Assembly: GCF_023611925.1 (NCBI RefSeq)
Contig: NZ_CP091456.1
Location: 1,654,001-1,718,000, forward strand
Direction: 5' to 3'
Source: Avibacterium sp. 20-132
GTDB lineage: Bacteria > Pseudomonadota > Gammaproteobacteria > Enterobacterales > Pasteurellaceae
DNA: 64,000 nt
Shown here: piece after piece, positions 8,635 through 17,784 of the stretch
Numbering within the stretch: the stretch's first letter is position 1
Layout of the letters: each line of letters begins with the position of its first letter
Program-made: the position numbers and the translations under genes
Notes under the pieces: model-generated
Databases searched by the model: none
What the model saw: the letters and a program-made list of their open reading frames with translations, nothing else
What the model was told of the DNA's origin: nothing

Positions 8635-9549
8635 CTATTTTTCCACCGCACTTTTTACTTCATCGATCATAATCCCCATACTTTCCAAACCACCGAAAGT
8701 TAAATACCAATTTGCGGCATTTAAGTAAACAATATGATTATTTTTATACGCTTGAGTTTGGTGAATAATAGCGTTATCTAACACGGTTTGGGCATTATTG
8801 GCTTTGTCCGTAATGGCTGCGGTACGATCCACGATCAATAAATAATCTGGATTTTTTTCTAGCACATATTCAAAACCAATGCTCATTCCGTGGGTGGAGG
8901 ATTTAATATTTTTATCAATAGGGGTGAAGCCAAAACCACTATAAACGATACCATAGCGAGAGTTTTCACCAAAAGCACTCATACGGCTTTCATTGACTAA
9001 AGCAAGTAGGGCGGTTTTGCCTTTGGTTTTCTCTGCAAGGGCTTTCATTTGTTTGTCTAGCTGTGCCAGTTTTTCATCTGCCACTTGTTGTTTATCAAAA
9101 ATTTGTCCAAATGCGTGGATATTTTGTTGGAAACTTGGATAGAAATTATTGTAGTCCACTTTAACAAAAAAGACTGGCGCAATTTCTTTTAAGCGATCCA
9201 ATACTTTTTCTTGGCGACCGGTGGCGATGATAAGGTCTGGATGAAGATCATTGATTTTCTCAAACGCAGGCTCTGGTGGCACGCCAACACTCGCGTAATG
9301 TTCTTTGCTAAATTCGCTTAAATATTTAGGCACTTTGCCGGCATTGCTGATGCCAACAATGCGATCTTTTGCACCTAGCGTGCGAAGGGTATCCACAGCT
9401 GAGAAATCAAGCACCACAACACGCTTAGGATTTTGTGGCACAACTTGTTTGCCAGCTGCATTTTCTACGGTAATATCCGCTGCATTCGCACTGGCAACGC
9501 CGAGTAAGGCGCAAAGACTGAGGGCAAGGGTTGAGAAGGTTTTTTTCAT
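8635..9549 (-). CDS. Ferric siderophore ABC transporter, periplasmic binding protein (CeuE/FatB/VctP type)
   Basis: Periplasmic receptor of an iron-siderophore importer. The 304-residue product starts with a signal peptide (cut near ANA-ADI, residue 23). It carries the iron-binding-protein fold pattern PKRVVVLDFSAVDTLRTLGA and PDLIIATGRQEKV. The later half closely follows Campylobacter CeuE: His220 in STHGMSI and Tyr282 in NWYLTFGG correspond to the His and Tyr that CeuE uses to complete iron coordination with tetradentate catecholates. It is the last gene of a four-gene leftward operon, 14 bases after the ATPase gene. No siderophore synthesis gene or TonB receptor lies nearby, so use of foreign or short catecholate siderophores is an inference. 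Confidence 0.9.
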   Translation of the reverse strand: MKKTFSTLALSLCALLGVASANAADITVENAAGKQVVPQNPKRVVVLDFSAVDTLRTLGAKDRIVGISNAGKVPKYLSEFSKEHYASVGVPPEPAFEKINDLHPDLIIATGRQEKVLDRLKEIAPVFFVKVDYNNFYPSFQQNIHAFGQIFDKQQVADEKLAQLDKQMKALAEKTKGKTALLALVNESRMSAFGENSRYGIVYSGFGFTPIDKNIKSSTHGMSIGFEYVLEKNPDYLLIVDRTAAITDKANNAQTVLDNAIIHQTQAYKNNHIVYLNAANWYLTFGGLESMGIMIDEVKSAVEK

Positions 9550-9563
9550 AGCATACTCCTGTA

Positions 9564-10337
9564 TTAAGCTGATTGATGTCGAAAATACACAGCAATTTTG
9601 TGCTGATTAATTTGTTGAATTGGGATTGGCATATCGTAAATGCTCGCTAAAACGGGTTCTTGCATCATTGTGGCAACGTCCCCTTGATGAACTAATTTGC
9701 CGTCTTTCATTGCAATAATGTAATCAGAATAACAAGAGGCAAAATTAATATCGTGGATCACAATGACTACCGTTTTATTCAATTCGGTAGTGAGCTTGTG
9801 TAGCACTTGCATAATTTGGACGGAATGTTTCATATCTAAATTGTTTAGTGGTTCATCAAGCAAAATGTAATCTGTATCTTGCGCCAAGGTCATTGCGATA
9901 TAGGCACGTTGGCGCTGCCCACCGCTAAGTTGGTTGATATATTGATGACGAAACTCGCCTAGATCCATATAGGCAATCGCATTATCAATAAAAGTGCGGT
10001 CGTTTTTGGTTAAATTTCCTTGGCTATAAGGAAAGCGCCCGAAGGCAACCAATTCTTCCACCGTTAAACGCAAGTTGATGTGATTGGATTGTTTTAGAAT
10101 AGAAAGTTGTTTAGCAATGTCACTGCTTTTTTGCTGATGTAATGGCACCCCATTTAGGCTTACCGTGCCGCTATCTGCACGCAGTAAACGGCTGATAATG
10201 GCAAGCACCGTGCTTTTTCCTGCACCATTTGGGCCAATAAACGAGGTAATTTTACCTTGCGGAATGGTAACCGAAAGGTTATCTACTACTTTTTTAGTAC
10301 CATAAGATTTATTAATATTTTTAATCTCTATTGCCAT
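9564..10337 (-). CDS. Ferric siderophore ABC transporter, ATP-binding protein
   Basis: Cytoplasmic ATPase of 257 residues that powers the permeases encoded just upstream. Walker A GPNGAGKST is near residue 36, the signature LSGGQRQRAYIAM near 138, and Walker B YILLDEPLNNLD near 157, in the FecE/FepC/YclP pattern. Its start overlaps the end of the second permease gene by 10 bases, indicating translational coupling. A USS lies inside the gene near 9990. Confidence 0.93.
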   Translation of the reverse strand: MAIEIKNINKSYGTKKVVDNLSVTIPQGKITSFIGPNGAGKSTVLAIISRLLRADSGTVSLNGVPLHQQKSSDIAKQLSILKQSNHINLRLTVEELVAFGRFPYSQGNLTKNDRTFIDNAIAYMDLGEFRHQYINQLSGGQRQRAYIAMTLAQDTDYILLDEPLNNLDMKHSVQIMQVLHKLTTELNKTVVIVIHDINFASCYSDYIIAMKDGKLVHQGDVATMMQEPVLASIYDMPIPIQQINQHKIAVYFRHQSA

Positions 10338-11296
10338 TTTTTATTTGTCCTTAATAACAGATAAAGGAAATAGACGCCACCAACAAAGTTCACGATAATG
10401 CTCAAGGTGGTGTTAAAGGTGAAGACTTGGGAAACCAGTAATTGCCCGAAAACAAGGGTAATCACGGCGATCAGCATTGCGGCGGGGATTAATATTGTGT
10501 GGCGATAAGTACGAATAAATTCAAAGGTAACATTTATCACCAATAAGCCCAAGAAGGTTAAAGGCCCAACAAGTGCGGTGGAAATTGACGTTAAAATTGC
10601 CACAACAATGAGTAATCTCTTAGTGATCGCGGGATAATCCACACCTAAGTTAATTGCTTGTTCACGCCCAAGGGCAAGCACATCAAAATAACGCACATAG
10701 CGTAGGGTATAAAGTATTGTGGCGAGTAAGCCAGCTAACGCGATCCATAAAATATCAAGATTGATACGGTTAAAACTGGCAAAGCCGATGTCTTGTGCGA
10801 TCTGAAATTCATTGGGATCGATGAGTACTTCCATAAAAGAAGTTAAACTTTGGAAAAAAGTGCCAAAAATGATCCCCACTAAAAGCAAGAAAAACAGGCT
10901 TTGTTGTTCATTTTTAAACAAAAAACGATAGAGACCCAGTGCGAATAACATCATCAAACTGGTGCAAACAAAAAATAATACAATGGGGTTCATTGAGGTT
11001 AATGTGCTTGAACCAAAGAGAAAAATAATCAGGGTTTGAATGAGCAAATACAGATTATCCAAGCCTAAAATACTCGGCGTTAAAATGCGATTATTTACAA
11101 TGGTTTGGAAGATCATCGTAGCCAGTGCAATTGCCACACCTGTCATTACAATAGCAAGTACGCCAAGAGCGCGGTTATATAAGGCATATTCCCAGCGAGT
11201 AGGGAGATGATAAAACACATACAGCACTATGCTAAGTAATGCGAAAATACTCAGTAAAATTAAGGACTTTTTAGGATCGTAAACGTGCTTAACCAT
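10328..11296 (-). CDS. Ferric siderophore ABC transporter, permease (YclO/FatC type)
   Basis: A 322-residue FecCD-family inner-membrane permease with about nine hydrophobic segments. The conserved region ALGREQAINLGVDY and the segment LVGPLTFLGLLVINVTFEFIR near the C-terminal third are typical of this family. It overlaps the first permease gene by 8 bases and the ATPase gene by 10. Two different permeases in one operon imply a heterodimeric channel, as in the YclNOPQ and VctPDGC systems. Confidence 0.9.
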   Translation of the reverse strand: MVKHVYDPKKSLILLSIFALLSIVLYVFYHLPTRWEYALYNRALGVLAIVMTGVAIALATMIFQTIVNNRILTPSILGLDNLYLLIQTLIIFLFGSSTLTSMNPIVLFFVCTSLMMLFALGLYRFLFKNEQQSLFFLLLVGIIFGTFFQSLTSFMEVLIDPNEFQIAQDIGFASFNRINLDILWIALAGLLATILYTLRYVRYFDVLALGREQAINLGVDYPAITKRLLIVVAILTSISTALVGPLTFLGLLVINVTFEFIRTYRHTILIPAAMLIAVITLVFGQLLVSQVFTFNTTLSIIVNFVGGVYFLYLLLRTNKKWQ

Positions 11297-12245
11297 TTTG
11301 AACCCTTTGTTTTAACAGCATATAAAGAAAAATGGCACTGCCGAATACGCCCACAATGGCGTTAATGGAAATTTCGTAAGGATAAATCAACGCGCGCCCC
11401 AGAATATCGCAAAACAGAACAAAAACAGCACCTAAAAGTGCGGTGTGAGACAGCACTTTTTTCAAATTATCCCCCAAATAAAGGGTAACAATATTGGGAA
11501 TAATCAGTCCGAGAAAGGGGATAACGCCCACCGAGACAATGATGATCGATGATACCGTTGCAACTATGGCTAAGCCTAAATAAAGCACTTGCTGATAGTT
11601 CAAACCAAGATTGACTGCAAAATCCTGCCCCATTCCTACAATGGAAAAACGATTGGCAAAAAGATAAGCAAGCATCAATGCCGGAATGCTGAAATATAGC
11701 ATTTCATAACGCCCAGCCATTACTAAGGAAAAATCGCCTTGCAACCAACCAGAAAGGTTTTGTAACAAATCTTGTTGATAGGCAATAAATGCGGTGATAG
11801 CGCTAATAATATTGCCAAACATAATGCCGACTAACGGCACAAAAATGCTATCTTTAAATTTCAGCTTAGAAAGCAATGTCATAAACAACAATGTGCCACA
11901 AAAAGAAACCAGAATTGCAACACTTGTTTTGAGTAACATTGAAGCAGAAGGAAACAGTAACATTGCAATTAAAATGCCCAGCCTTGCGCTATCCATCGTA
12001 CCAGCTGTGGTTGGGGAAACAAACCGATTACGGCTTAACTGCTGCATAACCAATCCACAAATACTCAATGATGCCCCAGCAATCAAAATACTGACTAAAC
12101 GGGGCAAGCGGCTAATCAAAAATATTTGCCACTGCTGAGCATCAAAATTGAATAATCCTTGCAAATTAACGGTACTTACGCCTAAAAAGAGGGAAATACC
12201 CGAAAGTAACAATAATAAGATAAACAAATAACGGCGTTTAATCAT
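11289..12245 (-). CDS. Ferric siderophore ABC transporter, permease (YclN/FatD type)
   Basis: First gene of the leftward iron operon; 318 residues, FecCD family, about nine membrane segments. Family landmarks are SRLPRLVSILIAGASLSICG near the N-terminus, GMGQDFAVNLGLNYQQV, and VSVGVIPFLGLIIPNIV. Together with the overlapping partner gene it forms the membrane channel. A Fur-like box lies 20-38 bases upstream, so iron repression is likely. Confidence 0.9.
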   Translation of the reverse strand: MIKRRYLFILLLLLSGISLFLGVSTVNLQGLFNFDAQQWQIFLISRLPRLVSILIAGASLSICGLVMQQLSRNRFVSPTTAGTMDSARLGILIAMLLFPSASMLLKTSVAILVSFCGTLLFMTLLSKLKFKDSIFVPLVGIMFGNIISAITAFIAYQQDLLQNLSGWLQGDFSLVMAGRYEMLYFSIPALMLAYLFANRFSIVGMGQDFAVNLGLNYQQVLYLGLAIVATVSSIIIVSVGVIPFLGLIIPNIVTLYLGDNLKKVLSHTALLGAVFVLFCDILGRALIYPYEISINAIVGVFGSAIFLYMLLKQRVQNG

Positions 12246-12264
12246 ATTAATAGATTTTAAAAAT

Positions 12265-12283
12265 GAGAATAATTAGCATAATT
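12265..12283. promoter_or_regulatory. Candidate Fur box of the siderophore transport operon
   Basis: GAGAATAATTAGCATAATT matches the 19-base Fur consensus GATAATGATAATCATTATC at 13 positions. It lies just ahead of the first permease gene of the leftward operon, where a promoter would be. Iron control is expected for such transporters. Confidence 0.55.
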
Positions 12284-12451
12284 ATATTGAATGTTATCAC
12301 GTCAGCGTTGAAGAGCAAAGAAAAATCAAAGTGTGGTGCAAAAATCCCTCATATGTATCAAATTTTCCTCTTGTAAGGGAAAACACTATTTTTCTTATCA
12401 TTTGGCGCGTATGATAGAAAAGATTTTATAAATAAATGAATGAGGAATCGA

Positions 12452-13591
12452 ATGGAACAGCAATTTTCAGCGTTATTTCAACCGTATTTTTTGAATAACA
12501 ATGTTGAAATCAAAAATCGTTTAGTGGTTGCCCCTTTAACCCATTTTGCATCAAACCCTGATGGCACATTAGGAAGCCAAGAGGTTCAATTTTTGCAAGG
12601 GCGTGCAGAAAATATGGGAATGTTTATTACCGCAGCAACATTGGTATCAGAAAATGGTAAGGCATTTCAAGGACAGCCAGAAGCGTTAAATGAATTTCAT
12701 TTGGAAAGTTTAAGTAAAACTGCGGAGATTATTAAACAGTAAGGAGCAAAAGCCATTCTGCAACTTCATCACGGCGGGAAATTAGCACTATCCGAATTAT
12801 TGAATGGAAAAGAGAAAGTGGCGCCTTCAGCAGATCCTGACACACAAACAAGAGCGTTGACTCAAGAAGAGATTTTGCAAATTATTCAAGATTTTGCTTT
12901 CGCCACAGAGCTTGCTATTCGCTCGGGGTTTGATGGGGTAGAAATTCACGGGGCGAACGGTTATTTAATTCAGCAATTTTTCTCTAAGCAAAGTAATCAA
13001 CGTACCGATGAGTGGGGAGGGAATTTGACAAATCGTTTGCGTTTCCCACTTGCAGTGATCGATGCAGTGAATGCAATGCGTGAGAAACATCAATGCCCAG
13101 CATTCATTATTGGCTATCGTTTATCGCCAGAAGAGCCGGGTGAGAATGGATTAACAATGGCAGATACGCTTGAATTGGTGTCCGCTTTAGCTGAGAAGCC
13201 ATTACAATATTTACACGTGTCATTGTGGGATTTTTATAAAAAGGCTCGCCGTGGTGCAGATACTCATTCTGCCCGTCTTGAATTAATTCATCAACGTCTA
13301 AATGGTCGTTTACCGCTTATTGGAGTGGGAAATTTATTTAGCGCAGAACAGCTTGTTGGCGCCTTGAATACAGGATGGGTAGAGTTTGTTGGTGTGGGTA
13401 AGTCTATAATGATTAACCCAAATCTTGCGACGTTAATTGCTCAAGGAAAAACGCAAGAAATTATCACCGCACTTGATCCTGAGCAGCCAGATCATTATCG
13501 CATACCTGATTATTTATGGTCTTTATGTATAAAAGGCAGCCCTTGGTTACCACCAGTGAAAGGGCAAGATTGGCAGCCTGTGGATATTTAA
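12452..13591 (+). pseudogene. NADH:flavin oxidoreductase (old yellow enzyme family), broken by an in-frame stop
   Basis: Two pieces in one frame, 12452-12742 and 12743-13591, read as a single OYE-family flavoprotein of about 379 codons. TAA at 12740-12742 splits IIKQ and GAKAILQLHHGGK, exactly where family members read straight through, so a single point change (for example CAA to TAA) explains it. The downstream part keeps the family motifs GFDGVEIHGANGYLIQQF, QRTDEWGG and a GVGNL segment. GAGG ahead of ATG 12452 selects that start. The rest of the frame is intact, so the mutation is recent or is a sequencing error. An active enzyme would reduce activated alkenes with FMN. Confidence 0.85.
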
Positions 13592-13596
13592 AACGC

Positions 13597-13625
13597 AAAT
13601 AGCACTCGGTATGAGTGCTATTTTT
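13597..13625 (+). terminator. Rho-independent terminator
   Basis: A perfect 11-base-pair stem (AAATAGCACTC with GAGTGCTATTT) and a 5-base loop, ending in T, lies 6 bases past the stop of the OYE pseudogene. Confidence 0.85.
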
Positions 13626-13668
13626 ATATCCATTAAGTGCGGTGTACTTTTAGTCACTATTAAAAATG

Positions 13669-13718
13669 GGATCGTAACGATATTCCGTTCATAGTTACCA
13701 TTATAGTTACTACGATCC
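13669..13718. repeat. Imperfect inverted repeat of unknown role
   Basis: GGATCGTA (13669-13676) and TACGATCC (13711-13718) are perfect 8-base inverted arms, and partial pairing extends inwards. Two short direct repeats of ATAGTTAC lie in the right part. The element sits in a 240-base interval between the OYE pseudogene and tRNA-Leu with no gene in it. No T tract follows, so it is not an obvious terminator. Confidence 0.4.
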
Positions 13719-13794
13719 GCCCTTTAACTCAATTAGCTACGGTTAGTTGCGATAAGCAAAATAGGCTAACGCCTTGAAATTACAGGCATTAAAA

Positions 13795-13822
13795 AAGCCT
13801 TTCGAGTGATTACGAAAGGCTT
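13795..13822 (-). terminator. Terminator of the secG-tRNA-Leu transcript
   Basis: AAGCCTTTCG (13795-13804) pairs with CGAAAGGCTT (13813-13822) across an 8-base loop. On the minus strand the hairpin is followed by six T. It lies 12 bases past the tRNA-Leu 3' end. Confidence 0.85.
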
Positions 13823-13834
13823 AGTTAAGTGTTA

Positions 13835-13920
13835 TGGTGCTCTGAGCGAGACTTGAACTCGCACGTCCTATGGACACTACCCCCTCAAGATAGCGTGTCT
13901 ACCAATTCCACCATCAGAGC
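13835..13920 (-). tRNA. tRNA-Leu (anticodon GAG)
   Basis: An 86-base gene with encoded CCA. Acceptor strands GCTCTGA and TCAGAGC pair, the D arm contains GGTGGAATTGGTAGACAC as in bacterial tRNA-Leu, the anticodon loop CTTGAGG gives GAG, there is a long variable arm, and the T arm reads GAGTTCAAGTCTC. It follows secG closely on the same strand, the same secG-leuU arrangement as in E. coli. Confidence 0.96.
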
Positions 13921-13935
13921 AAAATTCGGTTTAGA

Positions 13936-14274
13936 TTATTGTGGGATATCTGAATTTTGTTTTTCTTCCACTTTTGGTTGCTGTTCTTGAATTTTTTCTG
14001 CAACTTGTGAAAGATTATCAAATTTGCCTTGTTTTACCTCACCGTGGTGAGAGTTAATGTTAGCAATAGCAAGGCTAGTAACAAAGAAGATAACTGCTAA
14101 GATTGCGGTTGTACGGGATAAAAAATTCCCTGCACCACTTGCACCAAATACTGTACCTGATGCACCGCCTCCAAATGAAGCACCTGCGTTTGCACCTTTA
14201 CCTTGTTGGATTAAAATGAAACCAATAAGGATAACAGATACAACTAAGTAGATAATTAACAGTGCTTGATACAT
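13936..14274 (-). CDS. secG: Preprotein translocase subunit SecG
   Basis: Small inner-membrane subunit of the SecYEG channel that helps SecA cycling. The 112-residue product has two hydrophobic segments (about 3-22 and 54-74) joined by a Gly/Ala-rich loop containing GASFGGGASGTVFG and SGAGNFLSRTT, which are family hallmarks, and an acidic, Gln-rich tail. tRNA-Leu follows 15 bases downstream on the same strand. Confidence 0.96.
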   Translation of the reverse strand: MYQALLIIYLVVSVILIGFILIQQGKGANAGASFGGGASGTVFGASGAGNFLSRTTAILAVIFFVTSLAIANINSHHGEVKQGKFDNLSQVAEKIQEQQPKVEEKQNSDIPQ

Positions 14275-14407
14275 TATTTCTTCTCTTGTTATTGGATACC
14301 AAAAATTAACGGGCGAATATTAGCGAATATTAAAACAGCGCGCAAGCGATTTTCTTTAAAAAATTGTCGATTGTTTTAATTGTAAGCAATTTAACTTGCC
14401 GTAAAAC

Positions 14408-16336
14408 TTATGATTTTTCCACCGCACTTTTCTTTTTTGTTGTGCTTGCATTTTTTGTCGTCATTTGTTGTCGAGATAATGCACTAAGCTGCCGTAACGC
14501 ATCGAAATTGGTATAACTGAGCAGGGCAGGTAGGGATTGTATCAATTCGTGCATAAATTGGTGATAATTCAATTCTTTTTGGCTAATACTGTTGAGCTGG
14601 GCTTCCCAATGTGCAGTCATATCGGGCAGCGTGGCAATATCAGGTAACGCTTGGATTAAAATTCTCCCTGTTTTGCTACTGTGAATATGACGCCCTTTTT
14701 TATAGATAAAACCACGTTTAAATAGCAACTCAATGATGCCTGCGCGAGTGGCTTCTGTGCCTAAGCCATCTGTTTCGCGTAGGATTTTTTTTAAGGCTTT
14801 GTCTTGTACAAAACGTGCGATCCCTGTCATTGCTGAAAGTAGGGTCGCATCAGAAAATGGTTTCGGTGGCTGGGTTTTCTTGCTGAGAATTTCCCCTTTT
14901 TCACAGAATAATTTTTGCCCTTTTTTTACTTCAGGAAGCAAGGGGTCGGCGTTATTTTGCTCGTCATTTTCTTTACCCCAAAGTTCTTTCCAGCCAGCCA
15001 CTTGTAGATTACTGGCTTGGGCGATAAATTTTCCCCCTGCTATATTTAAGGTGATTTTGCAGCGACGATATTCCGCATCAATACAGAATTGGGCTAAATA
15101 TTGACGAGCGATAAGCTGATAAATATTTCGTTCTGTTTGTGTGAGATTAACGGGGGTATTTTTTGCCGTTGGGATAATGGCGTGGTGTGCTTCCACTTTT
15201 TTATCATTCCAGCAACGATTTCTCTGTTCAGGATTAATGATACTGGGTAATGATTGATAATCGGGGGCTTGTGCGGAAATCGCATTCATCACCTTGTGAC
15301 GATCAGCAAAATGCTCTGTGGGTAAATAACGGCAATCTGAACGTGGATAGGTGATCAAGCGGTGCGTTTCATATAAACGTTGGCAGGTATCCAACACCTC
15401 TTGGGCGGAAAGTCCATAGCGTTTTGCGGCATCAATTTGCAAGGCAGAAAGGGAATAAGGCAAGGGAGCGGCTTCCTTTTCGCGTTTGTCTTGATAATCC
15501 GTCACCATTGCAGGTTGTCCTGTGATACGTTTCACGACATTTTCTGCTAAGGCTCGTGAGAGTACGCGTCCGTCTTCATCTTGATAATCTTCACAGGCTT
15601 TGCTTGGTTGCCAAAGTGCGGTGAATTTTTGCGCGATTTCTTCCGTTGTTTGCACGAAAGCCTGCACTTCAAAATAATCTTTTGGTTGGAAGTTTTCAAT
15701 TTCCAGATCACGGCGAACGATCAAACCCAATACTGGGGTTTGCACGCGACCCACAGAAAGCACACCGCGATAGCCCATATTTTGCCCACGTTTCGTGTAG
15801 GAACGCGTCATATTAATGCCATAAAGCCAATCGGCTCTAGCGCGGGCGAGAGCTGATGTCGCAAGGGGAATAAAGTGTTGATTAGATTGTAATTTTTTTA
15901 CTGCTTTTTGCACCGCACTTGGGTTTAAATCACTAATTAAGCAACGTTGGATTTGAGCTTTTTTTTCGGCAGAAAGATTGGCATAGCTAAACACTTCATC
16001 GACTAAAAGCTGCCCTTCACGATCAGGGTCGCCGGCATTGATCAGTTCATCAGCTTGATGAATGAGCTTGATTACGGTATCCAATTGTTTTTTCACCGCT
16101 TTGCGTGGAATAAGCAACCATTTTTGCGGCACGATGGGTAAATCTTCCAAGCGCCACATTTTGAATTTGGGATCGTAAGCCTCCGGTTCAGCTTGCTCTA
16201 ATAAATGGCCAACGCACCAAGTTACGCAATCATTTTCGCCACAACGAATAAAACCATCACCACGCTGATGGGGTTTGGGCAACACATCGGCAATGGCGCG
16301 TGCAAGGCTAGGTTTTTCGGCTATAAATAATCGCAT
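14408..16336 (-). CDS. topB: DNA topoisomerase III
   Basis: Type IA topoisomerase that relaxes and decatenates single-strand-containing DNA. A Toprim domain is at the N-terminus with Glu7 and the AGDPDREG motif (101-108). The active-site Tyr is Tyr330 in [24 protein letters not shown] at 194-205 is the family signature. The 642 residues match E. coli TopB (653). The Lys/Thr-rich tail (after 620) carries a USS in the DNA. It diverges from ybaB-recR, with only 117 bases between. Confidence 0.96.
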   Translation of the reverse strand: MRLFIAEKPSLARAIADVLPKPHQRGDGFIRCGENDCVTWCVGHLLEQAEPEAYDPKFKMWRLEDLPIVPQKWLLIPRKAVKKQLDTVIKLIHQADELINAGDPDREGQLLVDEVFSYANLSAEKKAQIQRCLISDLNPSAVQKAVKKLQSNQHFIPLATSALARARADWLYGINMTRSYTKRGQNMGYRGVLSVGRVQTPVLGLIVRRDLEIENFQPKDYFEVQAFVQTTEEIAQKFTALWQPSKACEDYQDEDGRVLSRALAENVVKRITGQPAMVTDYQDKREKEAAPLPYSLSALQIDAAKRYGLSAQEVLDTCQRLYETHRLITYPRSDCRYLPTEHFADRHKVMNAISAQAPDYQSLPSIINPEQRNRCWNDKKVEAHHAIIPTAKNTPVNLTQTERNIYQLIARQYLAQFCIDAEYRRCKITLNIAGGKFIAQASNLQVAGWKELWGKENDEQNNADPLLPEVKKGQKLFCEKGEILSKKTQPPKPFSDATLLSAMTGIARFVQDKALKKILRETDGLGTEATRAGIIELLFKRGFIYKKGRHIHSSKTGRILIQALPDIATLPDMTAHWEAQLNSISQKELNYHQFMHELIQSLPALLSYTNFDALRQLSALSRQQMTTKNASTTKKKSAVEKS

Positions 16337-16453
16337 AGGGACAACATCAATTAGCTAAAACAAAGCTCTGCATTCTAACACAGATTTCATTATTCCCAAT
16401 TTATTAATTTTTCGTTAGAATGTTGCGACTTATTAACACTGAGGATAAAAATT

Positions 16454-16783
16454 ATGTTTGGAAAAGGTGGCTTAGGCAACTTAATGAAACAAGCCCAACA
16501 AATGCAAGATCGTATGCAAAAAATGCAAGAAGAAATTGCACAGTTGGAAGTAACGGGTGAATCTGGCGCAGGCTTGGTAAAAATTACGGTAAATGGTGCG
16601 CATAACTGTCGCCGTATTGAAATCGATCCTTCTTTAATGGAAGACGATAAAGAAATGCTCGAAGATCTGATTGCAGCCGCGTTTAATGATGCTGTTCGCC
16701 GTGCAGAAGAATTGCAAAAAGAAAAAATGGCATCAGTTACCGCAGGAATGTCATTACCGCCCGGCTTTAAGATGCCGTTCTAA
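16454..16783 (+). CDS. ybaB: Nucleoid-associated protein YbaB/EbfC
   Basis: A 109-residue DNA-binding dimer that coats the nucleoid. The N-terminus has the repeated [18 protein letters not shown] helix followed by the small beta sheet with [20 protein letters not shown], diagnostic for the family. GAGGA lies ahead of the ATG. recR follows, as in most gamma-Proteobacteria; the dnaX neighbour of E. coli is elsewhere here (4462). Confidence 0.96.
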   Translation: MFGKGGLGNLMKQAQQMQDRMQKMQEEIAQLEVTGESGAGLVKITVNGAHNCRRIEIDPSLMEDDKEMLEDLIAAAFNDAVRRAEELQKEKMASVTAGMSLPPGFKMPF

Positions 16784-16796
16784 ATTCCCCTAATTT

Positions 16797-16852
16797 TGCA
16801 CTGCACTTCATTTTTTCTTAAAAATCAAAGTGCGGTGTGTTTTTTTATTTAT
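16797..16852 (+). terminator. Possible attenuator hairpin from paired USS-like arms between ybaB and recR
   Basis: CACTGCACTT near 16799 can pair with AAGTGCGGTG near 16828, with one G-T wobble and a long loop, followed by seven T. It lies between two genes expected to be cotranscribed, so it may only reduce read-through into recR. Confidence 0.4.
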
Positions 16853-16865
16853 TTTAGGCAAAACA

Positions 16866-17471
16866 ATGCAAACAAGCCCATTATTAGAAAATCTTATTGA
16901 TGCACTGCGCTGTTTACCCGGAGTGGGACCGAAATCGGCACAACGTATGGCATATCATTTACTGCAACGGGATCGCAACGGTGGAATGGAGCTAGCGCGT
17001 GCTTTAACCGCCGCAATGTCGCAAATTGGGCATTGCGAGCAATGCAGAACCTTTACTGAAGAAGACGTGTGTACTATTTGCCATAATCCACGTCGTCAAA
17101 ACACTGGTTTGCTTTGTGTGGTGGAGCAACCTTCAGATATTCAAGCCATTGAACAAACGGGGCAATTCTCAGGGCGTTATTTCGTCTTAATGGGGCATCT
17201 TTCTCCTTTAGACGGTATCGGGCCAAAAGAAATCGGTTTAGACTTGCTTAATAGACGGTTGCAAAATGAAACCTTTAATGAAGTGATTCTCGCCACCAAT
17301 CCAACGGTGGAAGGTGAGGCAACCGCCAATTATATTGCAGAACTTTGTATGCAATACAATATCAAAGTCACTCGTATTGCGCACGGTATCCCAGTGGGCG
17401 GAGAGCTAGAAACGGTGGATAGTAACACGCTTGGACATTCTTTTTCTGGGCGCAGAGAAATTGAGTATTAA
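16866..17471 (+). CDS. recR: Recombination mediator protein RecR
   Basis: With RecF and RecO loads RecA onto SSB-coated gapped DNA. From ATG 16866 the product has 201 residues, exactly the E. coli length; an upstream in-frame ATG (16830) falls inside the T-rich hairpin region and was not chosen. A helix-hairpin-helix is near residues 15-30, the zinc finger uses Cys57, 60, 69 and 72, and the Toprim domain begins at [15 protein letters not shown]. The C-terminal Walker-like region has the [16 protein letters not shown] motif. Confidence 0.96.
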   Translation: MQTSPLLENLIDALRCLPGVGPKSAQRMAYHLLQRDRNGGMELARALTAAMSQIGHCEQCRTFTEEDVCTICHNPRRQNTGLLCVVEQPSDIQAIEQTGQFSGRYFVLMGHLSPLDGIGPKEIGLDLLNRRLQNETFNEVILATNPTVEGEATANYIAELCMQYNIKVTRIAHGIPVGGELETVDSNTLGHSFSGRREIEY

Positions 17472-17503
17472 ATAAGAGAAAATTTAGGGGGAATTAGAAG
17501 AAA

Positions 17504-17580
17504 TGGTGCGACTAGCTGGACTCGAACCAGTGACCCCCACCATGTCAAGGTGGTGCTCTAACCAACTGAGCTATAGTCGC
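17504..17580 (-). tRNA. tRNA-Val (anticodon GAC)
   Basis: A 77-base gene with encoded CCA. Acceptor strands GCGACTA and TAGTCGC pair, the D loop is AGCTCAGTTGGTTAGAGC, the anticodon stem-loop CCACC-TTGACAT-GGTGG gives GAC, and the T arm is CTGGTTCGAGTCCAG. It stands alone between recR and pykA on the opposite strand. Confidence 0.96.
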
Positions 17581-17784
17581 ACTGAAATTTGGTGCGTATC
17601 TTAGCGACTTTTGCCGTGTAACACAAGGGCATTTTTCATATTGTATGATTAATTGCCATAAATTTAATCAATGGCTTAGCGTTTTTTGCTGTTTTTCGCG
17701 TAGGCGATCTCGATCTTGCTGGGTTTTAGGCGTATAATAGCCCGCAATTTTTAGTTTGTATTTTGAAGAACAATGGAGTAAGTA

